Shown here in pieces: positions 17,853 to 26,409 of a stretch of 36,704 nt of DNA. Within the stretch, counting starts at the first letter, position 1. Each line of letters starts with the position of its first letter. The position numbers were made by a program, and so were the translations under genes. The notes under the pieces were generated by a model, which worked only from the letters and a program-made list of their open reading frames with translations, ran no database searches and had not been told where the DNA came from. The stretch is from Mesostigma viride (Eukaryota > Streptophyta > Mesostigmatophyceae > Mesostigmatales > Mesostigmataceae), in contig RPFO01000418.1 of NCBI GenBank assembly GCA_009746045.1, positions 741,794-778,497 on the forward strand, given 5' to 3'.

Positions 17853-18095
17853 TCATTTCTGTTTCTTACTAGCGTTACCGCCTTGTGTCGAATTTTTTCT
17901 CTTCTCGGCCTGGTTTCGATCCGCTTCTGTGGTCCGTATTATATACTCTTCCCAAGTTTCGATTTCATTTGGTCCAGAAACATTTGGTCCGCGCACGACA
18001 TGTTTTTTTGCATGAAACCGGCATTTCTTGGCGCCTTTCACCTTTATGCGACAATGGCCGCCAGACTTCAGCTTGTGGCCGCACGATGTTGTCAT
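17853..18095 (-). CDS. Short zinc-module protein sharing a segment with the 4819 gene
   Basis: Eighty residues: zinc module (MTTSCGHKLKSGGHCRIKVK, then KKCRFHAKKH), then EIETWEEYIIRTTEADRNQ and a Lys/Ser/Gln-rich end. The WEEY-xx-RTTEADRNQ segment is also residues 14-30 of the protein at 4819, and the DNA is nearly identical over about 55 bases, so the two exchanged sequence recently. TATATAGGA directly precedes the ATG. It is divergent from the gene at 18,141, with 45 bases between. It may be a truncated relative of the 4819 family. Confidence 0.65.
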   Translation of the reverse strand: MTTSCGHKLKSGGHCRIKVKGAKKCRFHAKKHVVRGPNVSGPNEIETWEEYIIRTTEADRNQAEKRKNSTQGGNASKKQK

Positions 18096-18140
18096 TCCTA
18101 TATACCCTCAAACAACAATTTATTTATTTACAAGTATTGG

Positions 18141-18383
18141 ATGTCAATGAGACCAGTTGTGTGCAATTCCGCTCGAAAGCGGTGTGATCAGAAATTTAAA
18201 GATTGGTTATTAGGACAGAAACGCGGCAGAAAGATCCGCCACTCGATGAAACTGTACACGCATCCTCTGCGCGATGCGCTTCTTCCTCCTTTGATAACCA
18301 CTGTAGAACCTTCCCGCGCAATCGTTATGTGGCCTCACGAAACCGAACGCTCTCTCTACGACAACACCCCTACATTTCGGTAG
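18141..18383 (+). CDS. Small basic unknown protein
   Basis: Eighty residues from ATG 18,141 (MSMRPVVCNSARKRCDQKFK) to a stop at 18,383. It is basic in the first half and mixed in the second. The longer frame that opens at 17,739 runs through the insertion boundary and the opposite gene and is not used. The AT-rich 45-base spacer (TTTATTTATTTACAAG) is shared with the divergent gene ending at 18,095. The 3' end overlaps the convergent F-box gene by 28 bases. No family is recognised. Confidence 0.5.
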   Translation: MSMRPVVCNSARKRCDQKFKDWLLGQKRGRKIRHSMKLYTHPLRDALLPPLITTVEPSRAIVMWPHETERSLYDNTPTFR

Positions 18384-19000
18384 TTTTCGCAATGTTTTTC
18401 AAGGCAGCGAGACCACCACCCGTTCCAATTCCAGTGCTCGCTCGTCATCGATCTCCCGTCCCGCTCCTCCTGGGCCTGTAGTTGGTTGTAAAACTTGGTC
18501 ATGAAACTGCTCGCTCGGACCGTGAAAGGACTGGTCTTGCTCGCAACATCGAACAAACGAAACTCGATCCTGTCGTAGGTCCGATTGGAGATGTGCAGGT
18601 CCATGATGTTTTCGACGCCTTCTTTCAAGTCGCGACAGAGCGCGAAGAGTTTTATCACTTTGACGTGATGCGGAGTGTACACGGCGTCCTCGCATTCCTC
18701 GATGCGCTCCAAAGACAATGCTTTCATCACGCCTCGCAGTTGCTCGTCGGTCCTTTCGGCGAGCTTCGGATTAAGCCAGTTCAGATCGGCTTCTTCGTTT
18801 TCTCGGACCGAGAGCTCCGTTCCGATGGTAAGAAAAAGGTCGTTCACGCGAAACTTTTTGCTCAATTCTTCTTTTTTCGCGACTGCGACGACGTCGTATT
18901 CGCGTTGGGTGGCTTTGTTGATGGCGCACCCGTAAGGCCAAGACTCTTTCACGATTTGAGTCAAGACTTCGGGTGGAAGGTTCTCGTACGTGGCTTCCAT
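18356..19000 (-). CDS. F-box-like protein, paralogue of the gene at 30,694
   Basis: A protein of 214 residues. The N-terminus, ATYENLPPEVLTQIVKESWP followed by INKATQREY, is an F-box-like motif. It aligns almost without gaps with the start of the gene at 30,694-31,412 (ATFDSLPAEIVHRLVELSWP, INKATQVQF), so a left-part and a right-part gene share an ancestor. The rest is helical with many charged residues and Trp near the end (HWNWNGWW). A Skp1-binding adaptor role is inferred from the N-terminus. The upstream region to 19,186 is shared with a divergent gene and holds a perfect inverted repeat. Confidence 0.72.
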   Translation of the reverse strand: MEATYENLPPEVLTQIVKESWPYGCAINKATQREYDVVAVAKKEELSKKFRVNDLFLTIGTELSVRENEEADLNWLNPKLAERTDEQLRGVMKALSLERIEECEDAVYTPHHVKVIKLFALCRDLKEGVENIMDLHISNRTYDRIEFRLFDVASKTSPFTVRASSFMTKFYNQLQAQEERDGRSMTSEHWNWNGWWSRCLEKHCENYRNVGVLS

Positions 19001-19093
19001 TGTCGAAAACCGGTGCCTTTGTGACGCTTGCGATTCCTTTTTTATACGTTTTGTTTCTCGAAATCGGTTACAAACCGAGTTGTCGTTACAAAC

Positions 19094-19138
19094 CGGATGA
19101 TGTCACGAGGCAGATATTTTCCTCCTTGACATCATCCG
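19094..19138. repeat. Perfect 12-bp inverted repeat in a divergent promoter
   Basis: CGGATGATGTCA (19,094-19,105) and TGACATCATCCG (19,127-19,138) are exact inverted copies 21 bases apart; TGATGTCA/TGACATCA resembles a CRE/AP-1-type half-palindrome. Just upstream, GGTTACAAACCG-type words occur twice. It lies between the divergent genes starting at 19,000 and 19,187 and may be a control site for both. Confidence 0.55.
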
Positions 19139-19186
19139 CGTTTGTACATATACCGCTTGAGAGAAACAACCTCGCCTCCTTCCGAA

Positions 19187-19369
19187 ATGACTCGCGAGGA
19201 CGCCAATTACCAAGTCGTTTTCGACAAATCATGGAAGCAGCTTTTCGCTTCCGTCCCCTGCGACTCGAAACTCGAGCCCCGAGATTTGGAGGATTTCGAA
19301 AGGCGGTACGATGAATGGAGAAAATCGTCCGCGGGCATAAACGCAATGAACGAAAGCGAGCCCGAGTAA
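19187..19369 (+). CDS. Small unknown acidic protein
   Basis: Sixty residues, MTREDANYQVVFDKSWKQLF to a Glu-rich end (NAMNESEPE). The start at 19,187 is preferred over 19,142 because an ACATATACCG element lies about 40 bases upstream. The protein is acidic, with a possible helix formed by the RDLEDFERRYDEW segment. No family is recognised. Bases 19,370-19,520 contain a TTATTAATAAA end signal and an AT-rich start region for the next gene. Confidence 0.5.
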   Translation: MTREDANYQVVFDKSWKQLFASVPCDSKLEPRDLEDFERRYDEWRKSSAGINAMNESEPE

Positions 19370-19520
19370 TACAGCGTGTGAAAAAAGCACGAAATGTAAC
19401 AGAAACGACTTTGCAGCGTTTCTAAAGCCGATTCGGCATGGATGATGATGGCATGTGCCAAATTATTAATAAACGCAACTTTCATTCACACTATCACTTT
19501 TAACTGTACTTTAATTAAAT

Positions 19521-21266
19521 ATGCCTCGCTGTTTTAGGAAAACGAAAGATGGCAGACAATGTCTCCTAACCGCTGCTCGCGGCTGCAAATCTTGCGCTAC
19601 TCATCTGGCTTGTTCCGCGCGGAGGAGGAGGAACACGCATCGAGCTAAGGCGACAGCGCTCGAAGATGGCCCGCCTCTCGCCGAGGGCGTGTGGGATAGA
19701 ATCCCGACCGACATCGCTCGCAAAATCGCGAAACAGGCGGGACAGCCAATGATCGACCCGCGCGTGATGCAGGCAGGAATGAAGGGGTTGCTGAAAAAGA
19801 AAGAAAAGCAGATTCAGGAGCTGTCGTCTCGCCTCAAAAGCTTACCAACAATGGCTTTCAAAAGAACGCCCGAACAGCAGAAAGAGTTCGACTACCTTTA
19901 TGAAGAGCTTGCAAAGATAAGTCCTTTTTGGGACAAAATTCGCGACAACGAAATTTCGCTCAGATCTAACCGAATGTTGCAGGACAGGTTTGACGAGCGC
20001 CGTTTTTTGGAAAAAAAAAGACATCCCGATGACAAAAAAACGTGGTTCAACCCTCGGACAAACCGTTTAGAAGAACCTGATCCGAATGTTGAGTACTTTG
20101 AAAACGCGACAGCGGGACTTCTCCCGCATGAGTATCCTTTCCGTAACAAGGAGGAATTTGAAAAGGGTAAAGAGGAATATTTACAGCAGTTAAAGAAGCA
20201 GGGCAAAAGTCTTTACGACGAACCTCGTCGACGTGGCGCCCATTTTAACCGCGCGCCTTCATCTGATATTCACGAGCGGATGGATCGTTATCTTCCGACA
20301 CTTGACGATATGAACATTCCCATAAAGAACGTCGTAAGAGAAATGGAGGCAAAGTTGAAAAAAACGCGCAACGGTTTGTTAAAAAATGGAAAACTGGACT
20401 TGAACGACGAAGATATCGATGCAGTAGCGCAAATTTTGAACAAACACATGTTTGGAAACGGTTTGCCGACAGATGATTTAGTATTTCAGTTCGAAACTCC
20501 TCGAATAACTGGCATGCACGATCCTCTACATCTTGCAGTTACGATGAACCAAGGGAGGTACGTTGGCGTAAACAAGAATAAATTAGAACGTGATTTGATC
20601 GAACTTGATACCGTCCCAGACAGGTTTCTTTATCTTGATAGCAAACGGCCAGATTCTCAAATGGAAGTCCTTGCGCGGACACTGGGTCACGAGATAATTC
20701 ACACGATGGTAGATCGAGCGAAAGATCGAAACGGCGACTTTTTAAGCGAAGTAAAATATCATCATCACGGCCCGATTTTTGAGAAGCTTAATCAACTCTA
20801 TCTCGGGACTTTAGACACTCCACAATTGATGACGAATCGGGACTTACCTCGAGAACATCTTGAGGAAAAAAGACAAAAGGATCGCATGAAAATTTTATGG
20901 GATAAAAACCGGCAGCAAGGAATGTCTAAAAAGGATTATATTGATTATTTGCGTAAGGACGCGATTGTTGAGGCGAAGGAGGCAGGAATACCCGAAATCG
21001 AAGAAAAATATAAAGCGTGGAAGAAGGAAAAGGACAAGATTTACCCTCCGGAAACTATGAAAGAGAAGCACGGCGAAGAATTTTGGTACCCTTTATCCGG
21101 CGGCAAACTGGATGATATCGAGTATACAGGGACGGATGGTTACGAGGACGCGAAGGAAAAACAAGTAAGCGACAGCAGTGACGACGAATTTCACGATGCG
21201 CCGGCTGGCCAAAAACGAGTGCGTAAAAACGCGCGAACTCGAAAACGCGCCACCTGCAAAAAATAG
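19521..21266 (+). CDS. Zinc module, F-box-like and SprT-like metalloprotease protein
   Basis: An intact protein of 581 residues. Residues 1-45: zinc module (MPRCFRKTKDGRQCLLTAAR, then CKSCATH, tail RRRRNTHRAK). Residues about 52-75: LAEGVWDRIPTDIARKIAKQ, F-box-like. Residues about 90-300: charged helices. Residues about 340-430: protease domain with LGHEIIHTMV (H390, E391, H394: HExxH) and HHHGPIFEKLNQ (H416 as third zinc ligand). HExxH followed by HGPxF is the SprT/Spartan pattern; cellular relatives cut proteins cross-linked to DNA. The C-terminus is Lys-rich. The start follows TTTAATTAAAT. Cleavage of DNA-bound host or viral proteins is inferred; all visible catalytic residues are present. 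Confidence 0.85.
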   Translation: MPRCFRKTKDGRQCLLTAARGCKSCATHLACSARRRRNTHRAKATALEDGPPLAEGVWDRIPTDIARKIAKQAGQPMIDPRVMQAGMKGLLKKKEKQIQELSSRLKSLPTMAFKRTPEQQKEFDYLYEELAKISPFWDKIRDNEISLRSNRMLQDRFDERRFLEKKRHPDDKKTWFNPRTNRLEEPDPNVEYFENATAGLLPHEYPFRNKEEFEKGKEEYLQQLKKQGKSLYDEPRRRGAHFNRAPSSDIHERMDRYLPTLDDMNIPIKNVVREMEAKLKKTRNGLLKNGKLDLNDEDIDAVAQILNKHMFGNGLPTDDLVFQFETPRITGMHDPLHLAVTMNQGRYVGVNKNKLERDLIELDTVPDRFLYLDSKRPDSQMEVLARTLGHEIIHTMVDRAKDRNGDFLSEVKYHHHGPIFEKLNQLYLGTLDTPQLMTNRDLPREHLEEKRQKDRMKILWDKNRQQGMSKKDYIDYLRKDAIVEAKEAGIPEIEEKYKAWKKEKDKIYPPETMKEKHGEEFWYPLSGGKLDDIEYTGTDGYEDAKEKQVSDSSDDEFHDAPAGQKRVRKNARTRKRATCKK

Positions 21267-21635
21267 CCCCTCCAGCCCCCCTTGGGTCCCTCCCAGGGCC
21301 CCCTCCTGGGTCCCTGCGGTGTACCGGCTCTGGGTCGTCCCGTGGCCCGCTGGTCGGCCCGTGGTACCGTAACGGCTGGCGGTCGGCGCGTAACCGCCGT
21401 CTAGTCCGTCCGTAACCGCGGCCCGGCACGGGGATGTAACGGTTTTCGGAGGAGACGTGGCGCGTCTCGCGCCAGAATAAGTGTCCACGGACACGTAACG
21501 GAACCTAACCGCCGACCGCGTAATTTTTTCACGCGGCGAGGCGAGCACCGCGCGGGTATAAAACCCCGCCGCCCTCCTCGTCGCACGCACTCTCGCTCTC
21601 TCTCTCACGCTCTCGAACCCTTTCCATTTCCTGCC
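21267..21635 (+). promoter_or_regulatory. Boundary region and TATA promoter of the zinc-ribbon gene
   Basis: No gene. GC-rich, with CCCAGGG/CTGGGTCCC words, several GTAACGG or GTAACCG words, then TATAAAA at 21,557-21,563 and a pyrimidine-rich leader (CTCTCGCTCTCTCTCTCACG) up to ATG 21,636, 79 bases after the TATA. This is the first promoter of the right-hand type and marks the change in gene organisation. Confidence 0.65.
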
Positions 21636-22375
21636 ATGGCGACTGCGGCCTGCCGCGATTGCGGCCTGCGTTTCCCGAAGGACAGCGCCGAGTTCCTCCC
21701 CAAGCGCGGTTGCAAGCGCACGAGTCGCTGTTCCAAGTGCCGCTCCAAACGCCTCGCCAACGCAAAGCGCAACAAGGCCGAGAAGCAGAGGATGGAGGAG
21801 GAGCTATGGCAGCGGATGAAGCAGGAAATGGGGCTCTTCGAAACGCCCCGTGAGGAGAACTTCCCCGCCCCCAAGAAGGTGTGCGTTCCCTCCCGCCGCC
21901 GCCGCGATTTCAAGCCTCCGCACGACGGGATGGGCGCCAGAGTCAAGGATCTGCCCAGACTCTCCATGCGGTGCTCCGATTTCTCTCGCGGCACCCCGCT
22001 TGCCGCCTGGGTGGTGACTCGCGACGAGATTTTGGGCCGCGAAAACGCCGCTCGCGAGCTGGAGAATGCCCGTTTGGCCCGGATGGACAGGGAAAATCGC
22101 GAGGCCCCCGTTTCTGTCGACCAAGTCGAGGAGGAGGAGCAGGAGGAGGAGGAGCAGGCTCCTTCCGATCACGAGATGAGCGATTTCGAAGGCTCCGTCC
22201 CCTCGTACTCTTACACCTCCTCCGAGGAGGAGGAGGAGGTGGGGAGCAAGTCCCCCGCCAGGATCTGGACGTGGATGACACGTTCTTCGGCTGCAACTTT
22301 GACGATCTGGACTTGGATGCCACCTTCGATCCGTGCAAGAGCCTGCACGACATGGCCGCCTCTGTCAAACTGTGA
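21636..22375 (+). CDS. Zinc-ribbon protein with acidic C-terminus (frame break near 22,240)
   Basis: The N-terminus has two CxxC pairs (Cys6-x2-Cys9 and, after FPKDSAEFLPKRGCKRTSR, Cys-x2-Cys) in a zinc-ribbon-like arrangement, followed by a Lys/Arg-rich helix. The middle is basic and charged; residues about 165-205 are Glu-rich (EEEEQEEEEQ). Near GTGGGGAGCAAGTCCCCC (about 22,239-22,256) the frame probably changes. The alternative frame ends DLDVDDTFFGCNFDDLDLDA and stops at 22,375, far more protein-like than the Trp-rich tail of the unshifted frame. Zinc finger plus an acidic, aromatic-spotted tail resembles a transcription activator, which is inference. TATA box 79 bases upstream. Confidence 0.65.
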
Positions 22376-22411
22376 AAACTGTGGGGAATAGGACTCTGTC
22401 AGCCCCTCTCT

Positions 22412-22490
22412 CCTATTTATTAAACTCGTAATCCTATTTTTAATGCAAACTCGACTTGTGTCTCAAACATGCGTGCCCACAATGAGTCTC
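22412..22490 (+). terminator. Candidate 3'-end signal
   Basis: TTTATTAAACTCG at 22,416 is followed about 60 bases on by CACAATGAGTCT. The pair (TTTATTAA-like, then ACAATGAGTC) also follows the genes ending at 24,262 (minus) and 27,240 (plus), always on the coding strand. It may be a poly(A) or transcript-end element. Confidence 0.4.
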
Positions 22491-22510
22491 CTCTAATTCT
22501 GGCATAGGGG

Positions 22511-23772
22511 GTGGAGATAGTGGAGATAGTGGAGATGCATCTCCATACCCCCCCTCCCTTCTCCCAAAACTTTTCTGGCAGGAAATACTCATGCAAATTC
22601 CAATATTGTCCCGTGGAATCCTAACTGTCCAATTATAAGTATTTTACGCGATGGTGACGCGTGACAGCATAAGAGGGTGCGCGGGGCGGTGGAGATAGTG
22701 GAGATAGTGGAGATTCATCTCCATCCCCCCCCTCCTCTCGAAAAACTTTCCCGGGCGGTGACGGAGTGGAGATAGTGGAGATAGAGGTGGAGATAGGTAC
22801 CTCCACGACTTTGACCTTTGTTTTTTGAAAAGGAGAAGGCTTTTGGAGGAAACGGATAGCGGGATGCGATCAGGCGACACTCTGGCTTTCCGTGCCCGCC
22901 CCTCTCTCGACCCAGTTCCCACCGGGTGGGGAGAATTCTCGGCATTCGACAGAGTGGAGATAGTGGAGATAGTGGAGATTCATCTCCATACCCCCCCCTC
23001 CCTTGAAAAACTTTTTCCTGGACCAGAGTTCTCGCGTCTGCCGCCAAGCCCTGTCTCTCTGCTGCCCATAAAATTTTGTATATTTACGACTATTTCTCTC
23101 TGCTGCCCATAAAATTTTGTATATATTCCACGGGAAGTATAAAAGTTTCCCTCTGCTGCCCATAAAATTTTGTATATTTATAACTATTTCTCTCTGCTGC
23201 CCATAAAATTTTGTATATATTCCACGGGAAGTATAAAAGTTTCCCTCTGCTGCCCATAAAATTTTGTATATTTATAACTATTTCTCTCTGCTGCCCATAA
23301 AATTTTATGTATATTCATAGCATTTCCCGGCACCTGCCAGCGCAGAGACTGCATTCCGTTCCAGCCAAAAAAAGTTTTTCGAAGGAGGGGGGGGTATGGA
23401 GATGCATCTCCACTATCTCCACTATCTCCACTCCGTGGAATCCCGAGGACTGGCTCTCGAGCACCGAGAAACTTGTCATGAAACCCGGTTTATCGGAATC
23501 CTAGAGACTCCCCCGAACCGATCCCGCTGTCCCTTTCCTCCAAAATCCTTCTCCTTTTCGAAACACAAAGGTCAAAGTGGTGGAGGTACCTATCTCCACC
23601 TCCATCTCCACTATCTCCACCCCGTGCCGGCGTCTGTCACGGTCGCGTAAAATACTTGGAATTGGACAGTTAGGATTCCACGGGACAATATTGGAATTTG
23701 CGTGAGTATTTCCTGCCAGAAAAGTTTTAGGAGAAGGGAGGGGGGGTATGGAGATGAATCTCCACTATCTCC
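22511..23772. repeat. 1.26-kb imperfect palindrome, origin-like
   Basis: The outer arms (about 22,511-22,660 and 23,631-23,772) are inverted copies with roughly 95 per cent identity by eye, including GGAATCCTAACTGTCCAATT and its complement. The inner arms (about 22,750-22,858 and 23,519-23,625) are also inverted (GACTTTGACCTTTG against CAAAGGTCAAAG). GGAGATAGT units run toward the centre on one side and away on the other. The centre is filled by AT-rich direct repeats. No gene is present. Symmetry around an AT-rich core is typical of replication origins and enhancers of large DNA viruses. Confidence 0.7.
23050..23320 (+). repeat. Six AT-rich direct repeats (CTGCTGCCCATAAAATTTTG)
   Basis: Six copies of CTCTGCTGCCCATAAAATTT plus tgtatat, spaced alternately about 41 and 53 bases. 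Two spacer types alternate: one reads ATTTATAACTATTT, the other ATATTCCACGGGAAGTATAA. They lie at the centre of the large palindrome. Confidence 0.75.
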
Positions 23773-23837
23773 ATCTCCACTCCACACTGCCGCGGGCCTC
23801 GTCGCGCTTCTCGCATCCGTCACCTGCCGGACTATGC

Positions 23838-24109
23838 TCGCATCTGTCACCTGCCGGACTATGCTTGCGTCTGTCACTCCCGTGGACTATGCTTGCGTCT
23901 GTCACTCCCGTGGACTATGCTTGCGTCTGTCACTCCCGTGGACTATGCTTGCGTCTGTCACTCCCGTGGACTATGCTTGCGTCTGTCACTCCCGTGGACT
24001 ATGCTTGCGTCTGTCACTCCCGTGGACTATGCTTGCGTCTGTCACTCCCGTGGACTATGCTTGCGTCTGTCACTCCCGTGGACTATGCTTGCGTCTGTCA
24101 CCTGCCTAC
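23838..24109 (+). repeat. 28-bp tandem repeat array, about nine good copies
   Basis: The unit reads GACTATGCTTGCGTCTGTCA plus ctcccgtg. About nine near-identical head-to-tail copies follow two diverged ones (CTCGCATCTGTCACCTGCCG). Because 28 is not a multiple of three and the unit lacks stops, all three plus frames stay open, giving false ORFs. There are no spacers, so this is not a CRISPR array. The unit contains CCCGTGG, the word common in this half. Confidence 0.85.
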
Positions 24110-24146
24110 GCTGTTTAGGACTTGTGTTTTTTCGCGAAAGTTTGGG

Positions 24147-24206
24147 TGACTCATTGTTGAGATTGGGCTCATTGTTGGACTTGTGTTTTTTCATTAAAAA
24201 ATAAAG
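24147..24206 (-). terminator. Candidate 3'-end signal of the 24,262 gene
   Basis: On the minus strand TTTATTTTTTAATGAAAA is followed by two AACAATGAG words, the second reading CAACAATGAGTCAC. It matches the element downstream of the gene ending at 27,240. Confidence 0.45.
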
Positions 24207-24261
24207 GATAGATTACACCCCGTCACGGGGCTAGACTAAGTGTGTACGAGGACATCCTAAT

Positions 24262-25688
24262 TTACACAACCCTGGCCACCTTGGCGCGAGAACGGGTCAC
24301 CATCTTCTCCATCTCCCCGCGCTTCCGCGAGGAGCTGCGCAGGATCATCTGTGTGATCTGCACGACCGGCGCCGCCTGCTCCACAGCCCGCACCACTGGC
24401 GCCTGCTCCTCCTGGCGCCACATGCAGAAGGCGGACGGAATGCCCTCTGCCTTCCTCCTCTCCTCCTGCAACATCTTCTCCTCGCGCTCCTTCTTCTCCT
24501 TCTGCCTCCTCTCCTCCTGCAGCTCCCTCTCCTCCTGCTCAAACAGCCTCGCCAGCAACAAGTTCTGGCCCAGCATGCGGTTGGCGCGATCCTCCTTGAC
24601 CCACTCCTCCTCCACGTATGGGTGCTTCTCGCACTCCCTCTTCTCCTCCTCCCATTCCTCCTGCAACCGCGCCTGGTAGATCTCGAACTGATCCGTGTCC
24701 CTCTCCTCCAGAGGGGTCGCAGCGCGCTCCTTCTGAATCGCCTCCAGCACCGGGGTCAGGCACCAAGCGGGGGGGGGCTGAACTGAGTCCTGGCCCACTG
24801 GGGCAGCAGCTCGGAGGTCCTCTCCAGCTTGAGGGATTCCATCCCGTCTCGGTAGGGATTCCGCATGTGCACCTTGAACCGGATGTCCCTCAGCCTGCAA
24901 ACGACTTTCTCCATGTTCTTGATCGCAGGCTCGATGCTCTCGCTGGTGTCGAGCTGCTCCTCCGAAGGCGCGGACTGGTTGAATACCCATCTGGACTTGG
25001 TGACGATCCAGATCAGGTCGTAGGGCATCTCGGGGTTGTGGTTGAAAAAGAACTTCAAAGCGGAAGGCCTGCCCCCGTCGCGACTGATGGAGTGCCTAGA
25101 CGCGGACGCGCTGAGTTCTTTCTTGCCGTCTTCCGCCTCCCTCATCTCGAGCCAGATGCGCCTCTCGTCGAAAAAGTCCTTCCTGCGCACCAGCTCCTTG
25201 ATGTCCAGCTTCTGGCCCAGCTTCTCGGCGTCCTTGGCGCTCCTCGAGTGCATAAAGCCGTTCCAGCAGATCTCTTTGGTGGTGTCGCAGAGGAGTTCGA
25301 TCGTCTTCCCCCTCTGCAAGTGCGCCTTCGTCACCAGCTCGTCGTTGAGGCTGAGCTCGATCTTGTCGTTCCAGTTCTTGGCGTTGGTGGACCACGGAAT
25401 GAAGTTATCCCACGGAGCGGGCGTGCGGATTTTGGTCGGCTCGTTGTAGAGCTGCACGGACTTCTGGAAAACGCTGCGAGCATTCTTCAAGCCGTGGATG
25501 GAGCTGCGATGGCGCTTGAACTTGTCGGTGGAAGGCCTCCCGCTGTACTCGAACAATGGAAAAGGGAGAGGCTTCTTGAACTTGCCGAAATGCGCCTCGC
25601 CTCTGGCCAGATAGATTTCGCGCTTGAGGAAGATATCCCGCTCGCACAGGAAGATGGCGAGATCCGAGGGGCCTTGGTATTCCGCCAT
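24262..25688 (-). CDS. Unknown protein with C-terminal coiled coil (frame break at G9)
   Basis: The start at 25,688 (MAEYQGPSDLAIFLCERDIF) is chosen because a TATAG box lies about 85 bases upstream followed by the pyrimidine-rich leader common to this half. The longer frame to 26,054 covers the enhancer. The first frame runs to 24,756. At the G9 run 24,769-24,777 a one-base change continues into a strongly helical, Glu/Arg-rich coiled coil (EEWEEEKRECEKHPYVEEEW) ending at 24,262 with SRAKVARVV. The N-terminal two thirds look globular and basic (WNDKIELSLNDELVTKAHLQ). No family is recognised. Confidence 0.65.
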
Positions 25689-26409
25689 AGCTGCGAAAGT
25701 GTGAGAGGAGAGTGTTGGGTGCGTTGAGCGAGTGGGATGCGAGTGGCGAGACGAGGTGGGGAGGCGGCTTCTATACCTTGCTGCCACTTCTTGACGAGAT
25801 CTCCCGTGGTCGAGTGCTGAAGTCCGCATATCGCTTCGTGGCTCGCCACGAGCCGCTAGATAGGCGCGTGCAACCGTAACCGTCGTCGTAACCGCGTAAA
25901 AGTGCCCCCGTGGACACTGGCGACCACGGGAAAATTTTCTTCTAGAAGCGTAACCGTAAATATCTTGTCCACGTGGACACTGACGACCACGGGATTTTTT
26001 TCTTCTAGAAGCGTAACCGTAACTGTCTTGTCCCCGTGGACCGTGGAAGGCCACGGGATTTTTTTCCGCGGCGGCGTAACCGTAACTATCCGATTCCGTA
26101 ACCGCGCAAAAGTTTCCCCGTGGACAAAGTAACCGCCGGATATTTTTTCCCGTGGCTGCGTGGCCGCGAAAACCCTGTCCCCGTGGACAAAGTAACCGCC
26201 GGAAAGTTCTCCCGTGGCAGCGTGGCCGCGCAAATAAATATCCCCGTGGTGGACCGCGGCCCAGTAACGGCCGAAAAGTGGCTACGTGGCTAATTCAGCA
26301 CCTTGTAACCGCCCGGCGGCCTGGAAGGTATAAAACCCGGTGCACGACCACGGGGCTCTCACCTCGCTCTCACTAGCACCTGATATCTAACTCTCTCTCT
26401 CTCTCAGCT
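25689..26409. promoter_or_regulatory. Bidirectional promoter with CCACGGG and GTAACCG arrays
   Basis: No gene is assigned. About a dozen CCCGTGG/CCACGGG words alternate with GTAACCG or CGTAACCGTAA words in loosely repeated blocks of 60-80 bases (for example CCGTGGACACTG-CGACCACGGGA). TATA boxes stand at both ends: minus-strand TATAG at about 25,771 for the gene at 25,688, and TATAAAA at 26,329-26,335 for the gene at 26,410, 81 bases from its ATG. Leaders are CT-rich (CTCTCTCTCTCTCAGCT before 26,410). The blocks look like a shared enhancer. Confidence 0.65.

Noticed and set aside
23838-24109. CRISPR-like appearance of 28-bp repeats
   Set aside because: Units are directly adjacent with no spacers, and no cas-like gene is nearby.
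23702-24204. Three overlapping plus-strand ORFs of 103-138 codons
   Set aside because: They arise because a 28-bp repeat without stops is open in every frame; there is no promoter and the product is purely repetitive.
24618-25727. 369-codon plus-strand ORF
   Set aside because: Antisense shadow of the 24,262-25,688 gene, which has promoter, leader and end signals on the other strand.
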